Shown here: positions 51,501-54,029 of the stretch, piece after piece
How positions within the stretch are numbered: position 1 is the stretch's first letter
How the letters are laid out: the number at the start of each line of letters is the position of its first letter
NCBI GenBank assembly: GCA_016165875.1
Contig: JABBOT010000082.1
Span: 5,445,168 to 5,509,167, forward strand
Direction: 5' to 3'
DNA: 64,000 bases
From: Acanthopleura granulata
Lineage: Eukaryota > Mollusca > Polyplacophora > Chitonida > Chitonidae
Program-made: the position numbers and the translations under genes
Notes under the pieces: generated by a model
Seen by the model: the letters and a program-made list of their open reading frames with translations, nothing else
What the model was told of the DNA's origin: nothing
The model's database searches: none

Positions 51501-51517
51501 AAACAGACCTGGTGTAA
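1071..51517 (+). CDS. GARNL3: GARNL3-like Rap-GAP/CNH domain protein, whole gene (5' end outside window)
   Basis: A spliced gene of 26 recognised exons encoding 903 residues plus stop, against roughly 1000 residues in vertebrate GARNL3. Every exon was found by similarity to the remembered vertebrate protein, and reading phase agrees at all 25 junctions. Numbering here starts at the first whole codon, 1072. Order: N-terminal segment with SRKHYGSVEL (14-23) and GRFRVE; HLENPEF...RWYFKYFLG (about 60-77); Rap-GAP domain (about 160-375) with NFKFGVLYAKDGQ and the asparagine-thumb motif KRHIGND (N272, codon 24797-24799); FAQKRERTLDMLIRSL; CNH domain (about 455-765) with VNLVSAVDIYEDDE and CAFPYIMAF; then a Ser/Pro-rich tail. 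Family knowledge: Rap-GAP domains speed GTP hydrolysis on Rap-type small GTPases using an asparagine, and CNH domains are beta-propeller-like interaction modules. The actual substrate of GARNL3 is poorly characterised. The most N-terminal 30-40 residues are upstream of the window. Confidence 0.95.
5377..5415. repeat. 13-bp tandem repeat, three copies
   Basis: The unit TACAGTTATCGTA occurs three times head to tail, the last copy with one change (CATA for CGTA). Confidence 0.85.
6178..6430 (+). mobile_element. tRNA-derived SINE copy in intron 1
   Basis: A near full-length member of the window's main SINE family. The head has a tRNA-Ser-like A box (TAGCCGAGGGGCTTGGCGC) and a CCATGCGATCCCTGTGAGTTC segment where the B box is expected. 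The body has GGCCGTACATGGGAAGGTC and ATGGTCATGGGTTT, then AAGTGAAATATTCTGGAGTA and an AAATAAATAAATA tail. Sense orientation relative to GARNL3. Two overlapping open frames at 6064-6396 are by-products of it. Confidence 0.8.
9041..9427. other. Stretch open in three overlapping frames, unidentified
   Basis: One forward frame (9131-9427, 98 codons) and two reverse frames (9041-9373, 9139-9411) are open together. The stretch looks richer in GC than its surroundings. I do not recognise any product, and no splice-site arrangement links it to GARNL3. It could be a decayed mobile-element fragment or chance. Confidence refers to its being a functional exon. Confidence 0.15.
17024..17104 (+). CDS. GARNL3: GARNL3 exon 2
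   Basis: Acceptor TGTTTGTTGCAG and donor GTGAGA, phase 0 at both ends, 27 codons (residues 24-50). It contains AGRFRVE, conserved in vertebrate GARNL3, followed by an acidic Glu/Gly-rich end. The following intron (17105-18129) holds nothing recognisable. Confidence 0.87.
18130..18214 (+). CDS. GARNL3: GARNL3 exon 3
   Basis: Acceptor TTTGTTCCAG and donor GTAAGT. 28 codons plus one base (residues 51-78). HLENPEFQTRWYFKYFLGK matches a highly conserved GARNL3/Rap1GAP-family block just before the GAP region. The split codon completed in exon 4 is Leu. The next intron (18215-18844) has no recognisable feature. Confidence 0.95.
18845..18963 (+). CDS. GARNL3: GARNL3 exon 4
   Basis: Acceptor TTTGCAG, donor GTAGGT. 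Two bases complete the previous codon, then 39 codons (residues 80-118) including HQNYVG and QYRAILWKKT, typical of the region before the Rap-GAP catalytic subdomain. Ends in phase 0. The next intron (18964-19624) shows nothing notable. Confidence 0.96.
19625..19689 (+). CDS. GARNL3: GARNL3 exon 5
   Basis: Acceptor CCGTCAG, donor GTGAGT. 21 codons plus two bases (residues 119-139), reading GALRICLPYHPNKPMTVKGIL, equivalent to the vertebrate ICLPY block. The split Ser codon is completed in exon 6. Confidence 0.95.
19956..20122 (+). CDS. GARNL3: GARNL3 exon 6, start of Rap-GAP domain
   Basis: Acceptor TTTTAAATTTCAG, donor GTAAGT. One base plus 55 codons plus one base (residues 141-195). It includes EIQKELLVLEEQEGSVNFKF and GVLYAKDGQ...DDEMFSN, the most recognisable block of the family. 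The next intron (20123-22342, 2.2 kb) holds the 19-bp minisatellite at 21257-21522 and a lone relative of the 34-bp repeat at 21207-21231. Confidence 0.97.
21207..21231. repeat. Single relative of the intron 8 34-bp repeat unit
   Basis: ACTTCACAACAATC followed by AGGTCAGTCAG matches the 34-bp unit at 23595-23880 apart from a short deletion and one change. It lies two introns upstream of the array. Confidence 0.6.
21257..21522. repeat. 19-bp minisatellite, 14 copies
   Basis: Fourteen consecutive 19-bp units fit without gaps. Two alternating subtypes resemble GAGTGTGTTAAAATGGCGA and GACTGTGTTACAGTGAAGA, so the 5' part behaves as a 38-bp dimer. Copies diverge towards both ends. Lies in GARNL3 intron 6. 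Confidence 0.93.
22343..22441 (+). CDS. GARNL3: GARNL3 exon 7 (Rap-GAP domain)
   Basis: Acceptor TTCATTCTTCAG, donor GTGAGT. Two bases, 32 codons, one base (residues 197-228). FHKFVSLLGERIKLKGWDRF and KGGLD match the Rap-GAP helix and the conserved KGW...GGLD segment. The next intron (22442-23253) has no recognisable feature. Confidence 0.96.
23254..23357 (+). CDS. GARNL3: GARNL3 exon 8 (Rap-GAP domain)
   Basis: Acceptor TTCCTCTTGCAG, donor GTACGT. Two bases plus 34 codons (residues 230-263), including SVYTVYEGHEIMFHVSDLLP and the KENKQQ end that leads into the catalytic motif. The next intron (23358-24772) holds the 34-bp array and a MITE-like element. Confidence 0.97.
23595..23893. repeat. 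34-bp minisatellite, eight full copies plus a partial, with inverted end
   Basis: Units begin at 23595, 23629, 23663, 23697, 23731, 23765, 23799, 23833 and 23867, exactly 34 bp apart, resembling ACTTCACAACAATTCTTCAG plus ATCAGTCAGTTTTT. The array stops after 14 bp of the ninth unit. It is followed at once by TGACTGATCTGAA (23881-23893), the exact reverse complement of the unit's TTCAGATCAGTCA. Lies in intron 8. Confidence 0.95.
24332..24582. mobile_element. MITE-like element with terminal inverted repeats (intron 8)
   Basis: The left end (24334-24359) and right end (24555-24580) are inverted copies matching at about 21 of 26 bases; the left end reads GGGCCCGTCTTATAAAGTTG. It is about 250 bp with no open frame, as expected for a non-autonomous DNA transposon. 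Family assignment is inference. Confidence 0.6.
24773..24884 (+). CDS. GARNL3: GARNL3 exon 9, catalytic asparagine of Rap-GAP
   Basis: Acceptor TTGCGTTTTCAG, donor GTATCC. 37 codons plus one base (residues 264-300). VERKRHIGNDIVNIVF is the catalytic motif: in Rap1GAP the Asn of GND is the thumb that replaces the usual arginine finger. Here it is N272, codon AAT at 24797-24799, so the catalytic residue is intact. The donor is weaker than most in this gene. Intron 9 (24885-25635) has nothing recognisable. Confidence 0.97.
25636..25681 (+). CDS. GARNL3: GARNL3 exon 10 (46-bp small exon)
   Basis: Acceptor GTTATGTGCAG, donor GTAAGT. Two bases, 14 codons, two bases (residues 302-315), reading HIFAVVTYNSQYDYYR across its junctions and matching vertebrate HFTHIFALVRYN. 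Intron 10 (25682-27742) holds a palindromic MITE at 25849-26068 and an antisense SINE at 26955-27125. Confidence 0.95.
25849..26068. mobile_element. Palindromic MITE-like element (intron 10)
   Basis: The outer ends GGGGCCAGTTATCCACCAAG and (reverse complement) GTGGCCTACCAGACAAAG are inverted with small gaps. An inner pair, 25885-25904 and 25950-25969, is complementary at 19 of 20 bases. There is no open frame. Ends resemble those of the elements at 24332, 30698 and 52460. Confidence 0.6.
26955..27125 (-). mobile_element. SINE copy, antisense, intron 10
   Basis: On the minus strand it reads GGCCGTGCGTGGGAAGGTC, GGATGGTCGTGGGCTTTC, ...CTCTGCCCG...CACCATAATGCTGGCCGGCG, GAGTACGGCGTAAAACACC, AATCAAATAAATA. 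The tRNA-like head is missing or unrecognisable. It is one of two reverse-oriented copies in the window and the only one inside the gene. Confidence 0.85.
27743..27849 (+). CDS. GARNL3: GARNL3 exon 11 (Rap-GAP domain)
   Basis: Acceptor TCAAATTTCCAG, donor GTAAGT. One base, 35 codons, one base (residues 317-351), including FSEESVPLFGPPLPCPPIF and GFRDFLLVK. The AG at 27749-27750 is not used, because only the earlier acceptor keeps the frame of exon 10. Intron 11 (27850-29053) has nothing recognisable. Confidence 0.97.
29054..29169 (+). CDS. GARNL3: GARNL3 exon 12, end of Rap-GAP domain
   Basis: Acceptor ACTATTTGGCAG. Two bases plus 38 codons (residues 353-390), with INGEKAAFNVPVFAQKRERT and LDMLIRSLYQDHLPD. 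Two in-frame donors compete: GTAAGC at 29161 and GTAACC at 29170. The later one gives PDVSK before NNMLNRR, closest to vertebrate PDLHK, so I chose it. Intron 12 (29170-30548) has a short CT-rich tract near 29184-29200 and otherwise nothing recognisable. Confidence 0.94.
30549..30653 (+). CDS. GARNL3: GARNL3 exon 13
   Basis: Acceptor TTGTATAG, donor GTATAA, phase 0 at both ends, 35 codons (residues 391-425), with NNMLNRRAFSDVIPD and RKEEARQTEFVRIGQ. These follow the Rap-GAP domain in GARNL3. The arginine and acid-rich stretch suggests an exposed linker. Intron 13 (30654-31569) holds a MITE-like element and a G-rich run. Confidence 0.95.
30698..30900. mobile_element. MITE-like element (intron 13)
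   Basis: The left end (GGGACCCCTTTCTCTAAAG, then GTCGTACGA) and right end (CGTACGACATTTTTATGAAA, then GTTGCCCTGGGAC) form gapped inverted repeats, with further GTACGA palindromes inside. No open frame. Less regular than the other three candidates. Confidence 0.45.
31481..31513 (+). promoter_or_regulatory. G-rich run, possible G-quadruplex, 5' of exon 14
   Basis: An 11-G run followed by TGGCGGTGGGTCGGGGAGTC gives at least four G tracts on the transcribed-sense strand. It ends about 56 bases before the exon 14 acceptor, close enough to affect splicing. Function is inference. Confidence 0.35.
31570..31644 (+). CDS. GARNL3: GARNL3 exon 14
   Basis: Acceptor CCCGTTGTAG, donor GTGAGA, phase 0 at both ends, 25 codons (residues 426-450). 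LKLKTILKGDAPTSMVTTG matches vertebrate LKLKSIVRGDAPSS; the exon ends KRE, leading to PWEPQ in exon 15. Intron 14 (31645-31997) shows nothing but a T-rich 3' end. Confidence 0.95.
31998..32061 (+). CDS. GARNL3: GARNL3 exon 15, start of CNH domain
   Basis: Acceptor TTTCAACAG, donor GTAAGT. 21 codons plus one base (residues 451-471), starting PWEPQ and ending CGDSWG as in vertebrate GARNL3. Intron 15 (32062-34147, 2.1 kb) contains no recognisable element; a reverse open frame at 32980-33282 was rejected. Confidence 0.94.
34148..34195 (+). CDS. GARNL3: GARNL3 exon 16 (48-bp small exon, CNH domain)
   Basis: Acceptor CTTTTTACAG, donor GTATGA. Two bases, 15 codons, one base (residues 473-487), reading GDKLVVCTDSGTMVLE across the junction. 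This matches the first CNH strands (LLVSTDAGVLLVD in vertebrates). Intron 16 (34196-35369) has a T-rich tract near 34741-34761 and a region rich in GTGTAC-type words around 34420-35220. Confidence 0.92.
35370..35468 (+). CDS. GARNL3: GARNL3 exon 17 (CNH domain)
   Basis: Acceptor TCTCTATTCCAG, donor GTAGGT. Two bases, 32 codons, one base (residues 489-520), with LDKSFSIKQISVIEAHGILL and FRADKG, equivalent to vertebrate VKQMHVLETLDLLVLRADKG. Intron 17 (35469-39038, 3.6 kb) holds the long hairpin at 37346-37472 and a SINE at 38430-38598. Confidence 0.95.
37346..37472. repeat. Imperfect inverted repeat: 49-bp arms, 29-bp loop
   Basis: 37346-37394 pairs with 37424-37472 at 42 of 49 positions, and three of the seven differences would be G-U pairs in RNA. 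The outer arms are GAGAATATT and AATATTCTC; the inner arms are ATATTGTTCCAGTGA and TCACTGGAACAATAT. It lies in GARNL3 intron 17. It could be a palindromic MITE, an RNA hairpin, or both. Confidence 0.9.
38430..38598 (+). mobile_element. SINE copy, intron 17 (5' truncated)
   Basis: Body and 3' end of the common SINE: GAAGGTCTACCAGCAAC, GCAGATGGTCGTGGGTTTCG, TGGCCGCCGTCGTATAAGTG, GGAGTACGGCGTAAATTC, and an AATCAAATAAATAAATA tail. The tRNA-like head is not recognisable. Confidence 0.85.
39039..39149 (+). CDS. GARNL3: GARNL3 exon 18 (CNH domain)
   Basis: Acceptor TTTATTTCTTCCAG, donor GTAAGT. Two bases, 36 codons, one base (residues 522-557): GKDCKIYVFRLMDFE across the junction, then a Lys-rich segment ending HKIEKTRG, as in vertebrate ENKLEKTKG. 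The next intron (39150-39892) is largely filled by a (TA)n tract and a SINE. Confidence 0.95.
39474..39524. repeat. (TA)n microsatellite
   Basis: About 25 uninterrupted TA units. It abuts the 5' side of a SINE copy. Open frames with alternating Tyr/Ile repeats here are artefacts of the microsatellite. Confidence 0.97.
39527..39809 (+). mobile_element. Near full-length SINE copy, intron 18
   Basis: The best copy for seeing the structure. It has a tRNA-Ser-like A box (GCCGACGGGGTTAGGGCGC), a B-box-like GTGAGATTAAGTCC, then TTCCTCTCCGGCCGTACGTG, CTGGCCGCCGTCGTATAAGT, and an AAACAAATAAATAAATA tail. It ends 83 bases before exon 19 and starts at the edge of the (TA)n tract. Confidence 0.9.
39893..40056 (+). 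CDS. GARNL3: GARNL3 exon 19 (CNH domain)
   Basis: Acceptor GATTTCTTATAG, donor GTAAAC. Two bases plus 54 codons (residues 559-612). CHLYALSRPCSSHLRMVVAI and GKRLLLYTWKH match the vertebrate CHLYAINTHHSRELRIVVAI block; the rest is lineage-specific. Vertebrates have a longer Ser-rich linker here. Intron 19 (40057-44032, 4 kb) is mainly unique sequence until the repeat array at 42546-43225. Confidence 0.94.
42546..43225. repeat. Composite array: 21-bp minisatellite plus two SINE-tail segments
   Basis: Units like CTACACACATGATAGGTAGTG repeat at 21-bp spacing (42801, 42822, 42843) and decay into related GCTACAAAGATGA-type words up to about 43225. Two SINE 3' ends with long (AATA)n tails (42575-42729 and 42935-43034) share the same flanks: CTACAAAGTTTA on the left and AAAAGTAGT on the right. 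This suggests one larger duplicated unit of roughly 0.3-0.4 kb. Confidence 0.8.
44033..44188 (+). CDS. GARNL3: GARNL3 exon 20 (CNH domain)
   Basis: Acceptor TTACTTATGCAG, donor GTAACT, phase 0 at both ends, 52 codons (residues 613-664), with SLITIVEG, NQICIGYKNQFDLINE and GDTLQLYRVDNSKQ. These correspond to vertebrate MTLVDG, NLICVAYRHQFDVVNE and EAFRLHHVEANR. Intron 20 (44189-44493) holds nothing notable. Confidence 0.97.
44494..44560 (+). CDS. GARNL3: GARNL3 exon 21 (CNH domain)
   Basis: Acceptor TCTCTTGCGACAG, donor GTAAGT. 22 codons plus one base (residues 665-686): VNLVSAVDIYEDDE followed by SELILCYN, equivalent to vertebrate VNFVAAIDVYEDGE...LLLCYN. Intron 21 (44561-46538, 2 kb) contains a GT-rich then G-rich run at 45841-45875 and no recognisable element. 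Confidence 0.97.
45841..45875 (+). repeat. TTG-repeat and G-rich run in intron 21
   Basis: A short (TTG)n tract followed by GGGGGGG-T-GGGGGGGGG. Low-complexity sequence that could form a G-quadruplex in the sense transcript. Confidence 0.7.
46539..46619 (+). CDS. GARNL3: GARNL3 exon 22 (CNH domain)
   Basis: Acceptor TTATGTACCCAG, donor GTAAAT. Two bases, 26 codons, one base (residues 688-713): HISHFQRLREETLHDFDFQW then NSEPLAI. This aligns with vertebrate DFQFCWNQAPYAIV, where exon 23 supplies the Val. A second donor at 46734 (GTACAT) has the same phase with an open frame between. Intron 22 (46620-47475) holds two SINE remnants. Confidence 0.92.
   Translation: MSVISKDFERRLFTTSTFSGTLSPLQ
47071..47149 (+). 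mobile_element. SINE 3' end, intron 22
   Basis: CGTGTATATAAGATAATTTT, then GAGTATGGTGTTAAACCCCA and an AAATACATAAACAATAAATA tail match the common SINE 3' end. No body is visible upstream. Confidence 0.65.
47330..47435 (+). mobile_element. Internally deleted SINE, intron 22
   Basis: The head-end words GTGCCGTCACTGTGAGTTCA and CCGGCTTCTTCCCTGCC run almost straight into GTGAGTACGGTGTAAAACTC, so the central body is missing. It ends about 40 bases before the exon 23 acceptor. Confidence 0.6.
47476..47594 (+). CDS. GARNL3: GARNL3 exon 23 (CNH domain)
   Basis: Acceptor TTGTTTTCAG, donor GTGAGT. Two bases plus 39 codons (residues 715-753): CAFPYIMAFTPDTIEIRL followed by MINGNLVHTM, the last strongly conserved CNH block (vertebrate CAFPYLLAFTTDSMEIRLVVNGNLVHT). 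Intron 23 (47595-49354) holds a short minisatellite and a SINE. Confidence 0.97.
47613..47697. repeat. Short minisatellite of about 20 bp, four degenerate copies
   Basis: Degenerate units resembling GAGGCGTCAGTCACGTCAG start 18 bases after the exon 23 donor. Similar GAGGCGTCATGTCCGTCA words recur near 47838-47870. Confidence 0.7.
49130..49331 (+). mobile_element. SINE copy against exon 24, intron 23
   Basis: It has GGGAGTTCAAGTCCAGCTCA (B-box area), CTCTCAGCCGTACGTGG, GGCTCTGCCCGGTTTCCTCC, TGGCCGCCGTCGTATAAGTG, GCGCGTAAAACACCAATCAA, and an ATAAATAAACA tail. The tail ends about 23 bases before exon 24, so the branch point probably lies inside or at the edge of the SINE. Confidence 0.88.
49355..49454 (+). 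CDS. GARNL3: GARNL3 exon 24, end of CNH domain
   Basis: Acceptor CATCTATCCACAG, donor GTCTGT (weak). 33 codons plus one base (residues 754-786). CDIYFASTA matches vertebrate SDIYFTATA, followed by a Lys/Ser/Pro-rich linker SPPPSPQ. Intron 24 (49455-50249) holds nothing recognisable. Confidence 0.92.
50250..50464 (+). CDS. GARNL3: GARNL3 exon 25, proline/serine-rich tail
   Basis: Acceptor TTTGAAATCCCAG, donor GTTAGT. Two bases plus 71 codons (residues 788-858). TTNLYKIPL matches vertebrate SKNLYKIPL; the rest is low-complexity Pro/Ala/Ser then basic RRSPLTRTKR, likely disordered. If the donor is not used, the frame continues through VSGGDDESTESLELS to TGA at 50510-50512. Intron 25 (50465-51379) holds nothing recognisable. 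Confidence 0.9.
50465..50512 (+). CDS. GARNL3: Possible alternative GARNL3 C-terminus (exon 25 read-through)
   Basis: Fifteen in-frame codons and a TGA directly follow the exon 25 donor, giving an acidic Ser/Glu tail. Retention would replace the 45-residue exon 26 end. Nothing in the sequence decides whether this form is made; no poly(A) signal was noted close downstream. Confidence 0.25.
   Translation, partial: VSGGDDESTESLELS
51380..51517 (+). CDS. GARNL3: GARNL3 terminal exon 26 with stop
   Basis: Acceptor CCTATGTTTTCAG. 45 codons then TAA, followed at once by in-frame TAG and TGA. The product is Ser-rich (HDSSSSDSGILSLRP) with an acidic end (YEQETDLV), comparable in character but not in detail to the Ser/acidic C-terminus of vertebrate GARNL3. 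The C-terminal ETDLV resembles a class I PDZ-binding motif (T/S-x-hydrophobic at the end: D-L-V does not strictly fit), so I do not claim one. Confidence 0.9.
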   Translation, partial: DKDRHDSSSSDSGILSLRPNDFSPPVSPLGSAGYAEVYEQETDLV

Positions 51518-52261
51518 TAGTGATCGTGATGTGTCCGGCATTTGACGATGTGAAGGAGACGTAGCCTGAGTTCTACAGGTCCACGTGTGATCATGTGTTA
51601 ATGACCTCCCAGTATGGCCGACACTGCACTTCTGGTTTCTAGCAACGGAAGATCGGTTTTTCGACGATGGCACAATTCGGTGGTGGAAGTGGAAGGACGG
51701 TGAGTCAGGCTGCGGACATGTAATGTCTGGATCGACACATAATATTTCATGGAACTCAAATGTGCACAGCGTGAAGCGAAAAAAGCAGTCTCTCACAAAA
51801 TCTCTTGAAAGAAACGTGGTTGCAGTGTAGCGATCGGGGCGGGGGCTCAATGTTAACTCCTCAGCAGAAATGGGTTCTACAGCCAGGCTATGATGCTGCC
51901 ATTCAAGCTGCATGTTTACACAGAAGTTGCGGTTGTATTTGAGACGCTCTGAACTGCATTAGCTCCGGATGGCACCGCTGAACACGCGCACTTTGTGACG
52001 TTCAACACTCCCAGTTTCACCATGGCGTATGTTTGTGGTTCCGTGCGCTTACTGGGCTGAGTACTGCTTTGAATTGTTTTGAGGCCTGGTTGATTTGTTA
52101 TGCGGATATCTGTGTTTTGTTTTGTTTGTTGTTGTCATTCACCTCATACTGCGAGTTCCAGGAAGTTGTGCTCAGCAGAATACCCTACAGCCGACATTTA
52201 TAATGTTTCTCATAAACCCCAGATTCCAGCAGTTTACGCCTGGATGTTAACAGGTCTGGGA

Positions 52262-52267
52262 AATAAA
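52262..52267 (+). promoter_or_regulatory. First canonical poly(A) signal after the GARNL3 stop
   Basis: AATAAA on the sense strand. No strong GT-rich downstream element was checked. It is one of several candidates. Confidence 0.3.
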
Positions 52268-52459
52268 CTATGTGAACATACAGAAAGGGAATGAGACTAT
52301 TGTTACGCTGTTGTTGTAGCACCAAGTAGTCACGGAATCCTCTGGGAAGGGAGTCGTTACGAAACTTGAACGTCATGTTATCCGCTTTAATCGCACTGCA
52401 GCCCAATGGGTGAAGTGAAATGCGGCTTAGCTTGTGTTCGGTAAGCACTTTACAGATCA

Positions 52460-52607
52460 AGGGCCAGTTACACAAAACTTCGTAATTCTCTTTTTCATAA
52501 CTTTTTCTCGCAACAGAGGTCACCTAGGTTATAGCACCGTAAGCGGATGTGATTTCCCAAAAAATTTACGAGAAATTGATTTACGTATTTTTGTGAAAGT
52601 GGACCCT
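52460..52607. mobile_element. MITE-like element in the 3' UTR/flank
   Basis: The left end AGGGCCAGTTACACAAAACT is mirrored by the right end, whose reverse complement reads AGGGTCCACTTTCACAAAAA; CGTAA-type words follow on both sides. About 150 bp with no open frame. Confidence 0.6.
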
Positions 52608-53789
52608 GGCGCCCATGTATCTGCCTCGTGTGCCTAAGCCGATATTTGATAAACTAGGTATAAAGTGAAGAACTGCGGTATACATTTTGGTAGTGCAATA
52701 CTAGTAGGTACCTCAGTGTAACAGACAAACGAGGCCTTCTGTCATGCAATACCTCTAGATACCGGCTTCTATATTGCCTGATAAAAGAGCTCTCTAGTCA
52801 CGTGATCTTTACAACTGGCGCGATGTCATGACGACGTGTGCAGCTTTTTGAGATGTTGTCTTTGTGGCTGTTCTGTCTGTATGAAAACATTCCATAACTT
52901 AGTGCTCTAACCTTGTTTGTTTTTCTCCCTGGAAACGACTGGAAAAGGTATTTGCAATTCAGATTATTCTATGAAGAACGACTCTTGGTGGCCGAAACGT
53001 GAAGAGAAATGAATTAAATTTTGGTTTAGAGACGTTTGGTCGGTCTGCAACAACGGTGCCCATCGGTGCGTCTGGTGTGTTCCGTGATATTGTACAGAGA
53101 GGATACGTTCGTCTCTGCCAGAAAACCCAGTGTAGATTAAATTGCTTGTCTTAAATTAGATATACGCTCTTCACGCCAAGTTCGGTTGTTTATGTGTACG
53201 TGGCGCTTTTGCTGTTTAACTTTTACGGAACATTCTTTTATTCACCTTGTTGTGTCGTTTCTCTAGGGAAATCCGCCTTTTCCACAGACTTTGACATGAA
53301 TTCACACCTATCCGATGTAGCTCATTAGCGAAAACTCCGGGAAAACACCAGTCCCTATTTTCAGTTTGAATCGATTTGTATGCCCCGGGGCTCCTTAGAT
53401 GTATGGCGCCAAATATATCGTTGTGTAGCTTGTGTTGTCGTCCGGGTAAAGATTTCTGTACTGTCTATGTACACCATGGTAACCGTGATGTGTGTACTCT
53501 ACGTATGTCGACCACTGTATCGTGTACAGTATAACATAATCTACACTCAAGAATTTCCACATTTCGTTATTGAAACAAACCGTTAGGAATTTATACGTGA
53601 TATTATCGTGACGCATCCAGAATTTACACGTTGTGCCATTGTAAGAAGCAGTAACCCTTTTTGTCTATTGTGATATTATAACAAACCGTGAAACATATAC
53701 ACACATAACCAAGACTGCACTGATCAGTGTTTGTGTACTGTGCCCTTTGGCTCAGCGGCAAGAGAAAAGTTCACTATGAGCATAAAAGA

Positions 53790-54020
53790 AACTAACCAGC
53801 TTTGGATTACGTTTTAGTGTACCAAGCCAGTCAGCATTTGTGCGTTGTAACGGTGTTACATTTCAAAGTTACATATACAAGCCAACCAGTTTTATTTTAC
53901 GCTTTAGTGTATCACAGCAATCAGCATTTGTGCGTTGTGATGGTGGCACATTACTTAAACCAACCAGCAATTGTGTTTTTAGTCAGTGTTACAGCCAGCC
54001 AGCATTCATATGTTGTCTAC
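53790..54020. repeat. Degenerate 90-bp tandem repeat
   Basis: TCAGCATTTGTGCGTTGT recurs exactly 90 bases apart (53831 and 53921), each preceded by ACCAG...TTTAGTGTA words. A third, weaker copy has CAGCATTCATATGTTG near 54000. Overlapping open frames here follow from the repeat. Confidence 0.75.
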
Positions 54021-54029
54021 ACGTGAATG

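Larger units (their letters stand above)
51518..53700 (+). other. GARNL3 3' UTR and flank, start
   Basis: Non-coding after the stop. The first canonical AATAAA is at 52262-52267, about 745 bases downstream. The real UTR may extend further, because several later AATAAA/ATTAAA words exist (for example 55595-55600, 57685-57690). The MITE-like element at 52460-52607 lies here. A 161-codon reverse frame at 51428-51913 is treated as a shadow. Confidence 0.6.

Noticed and set aside
51428..51913. 161-codon reverse-strand open frame, the longest in the window
   Set aside because: It overlaps the GARNL3 terminal exon and 3' UTR in antisense, and its product resembles nothing I know. Most simply a shadow of the coding strand and a GC-richer UTR.
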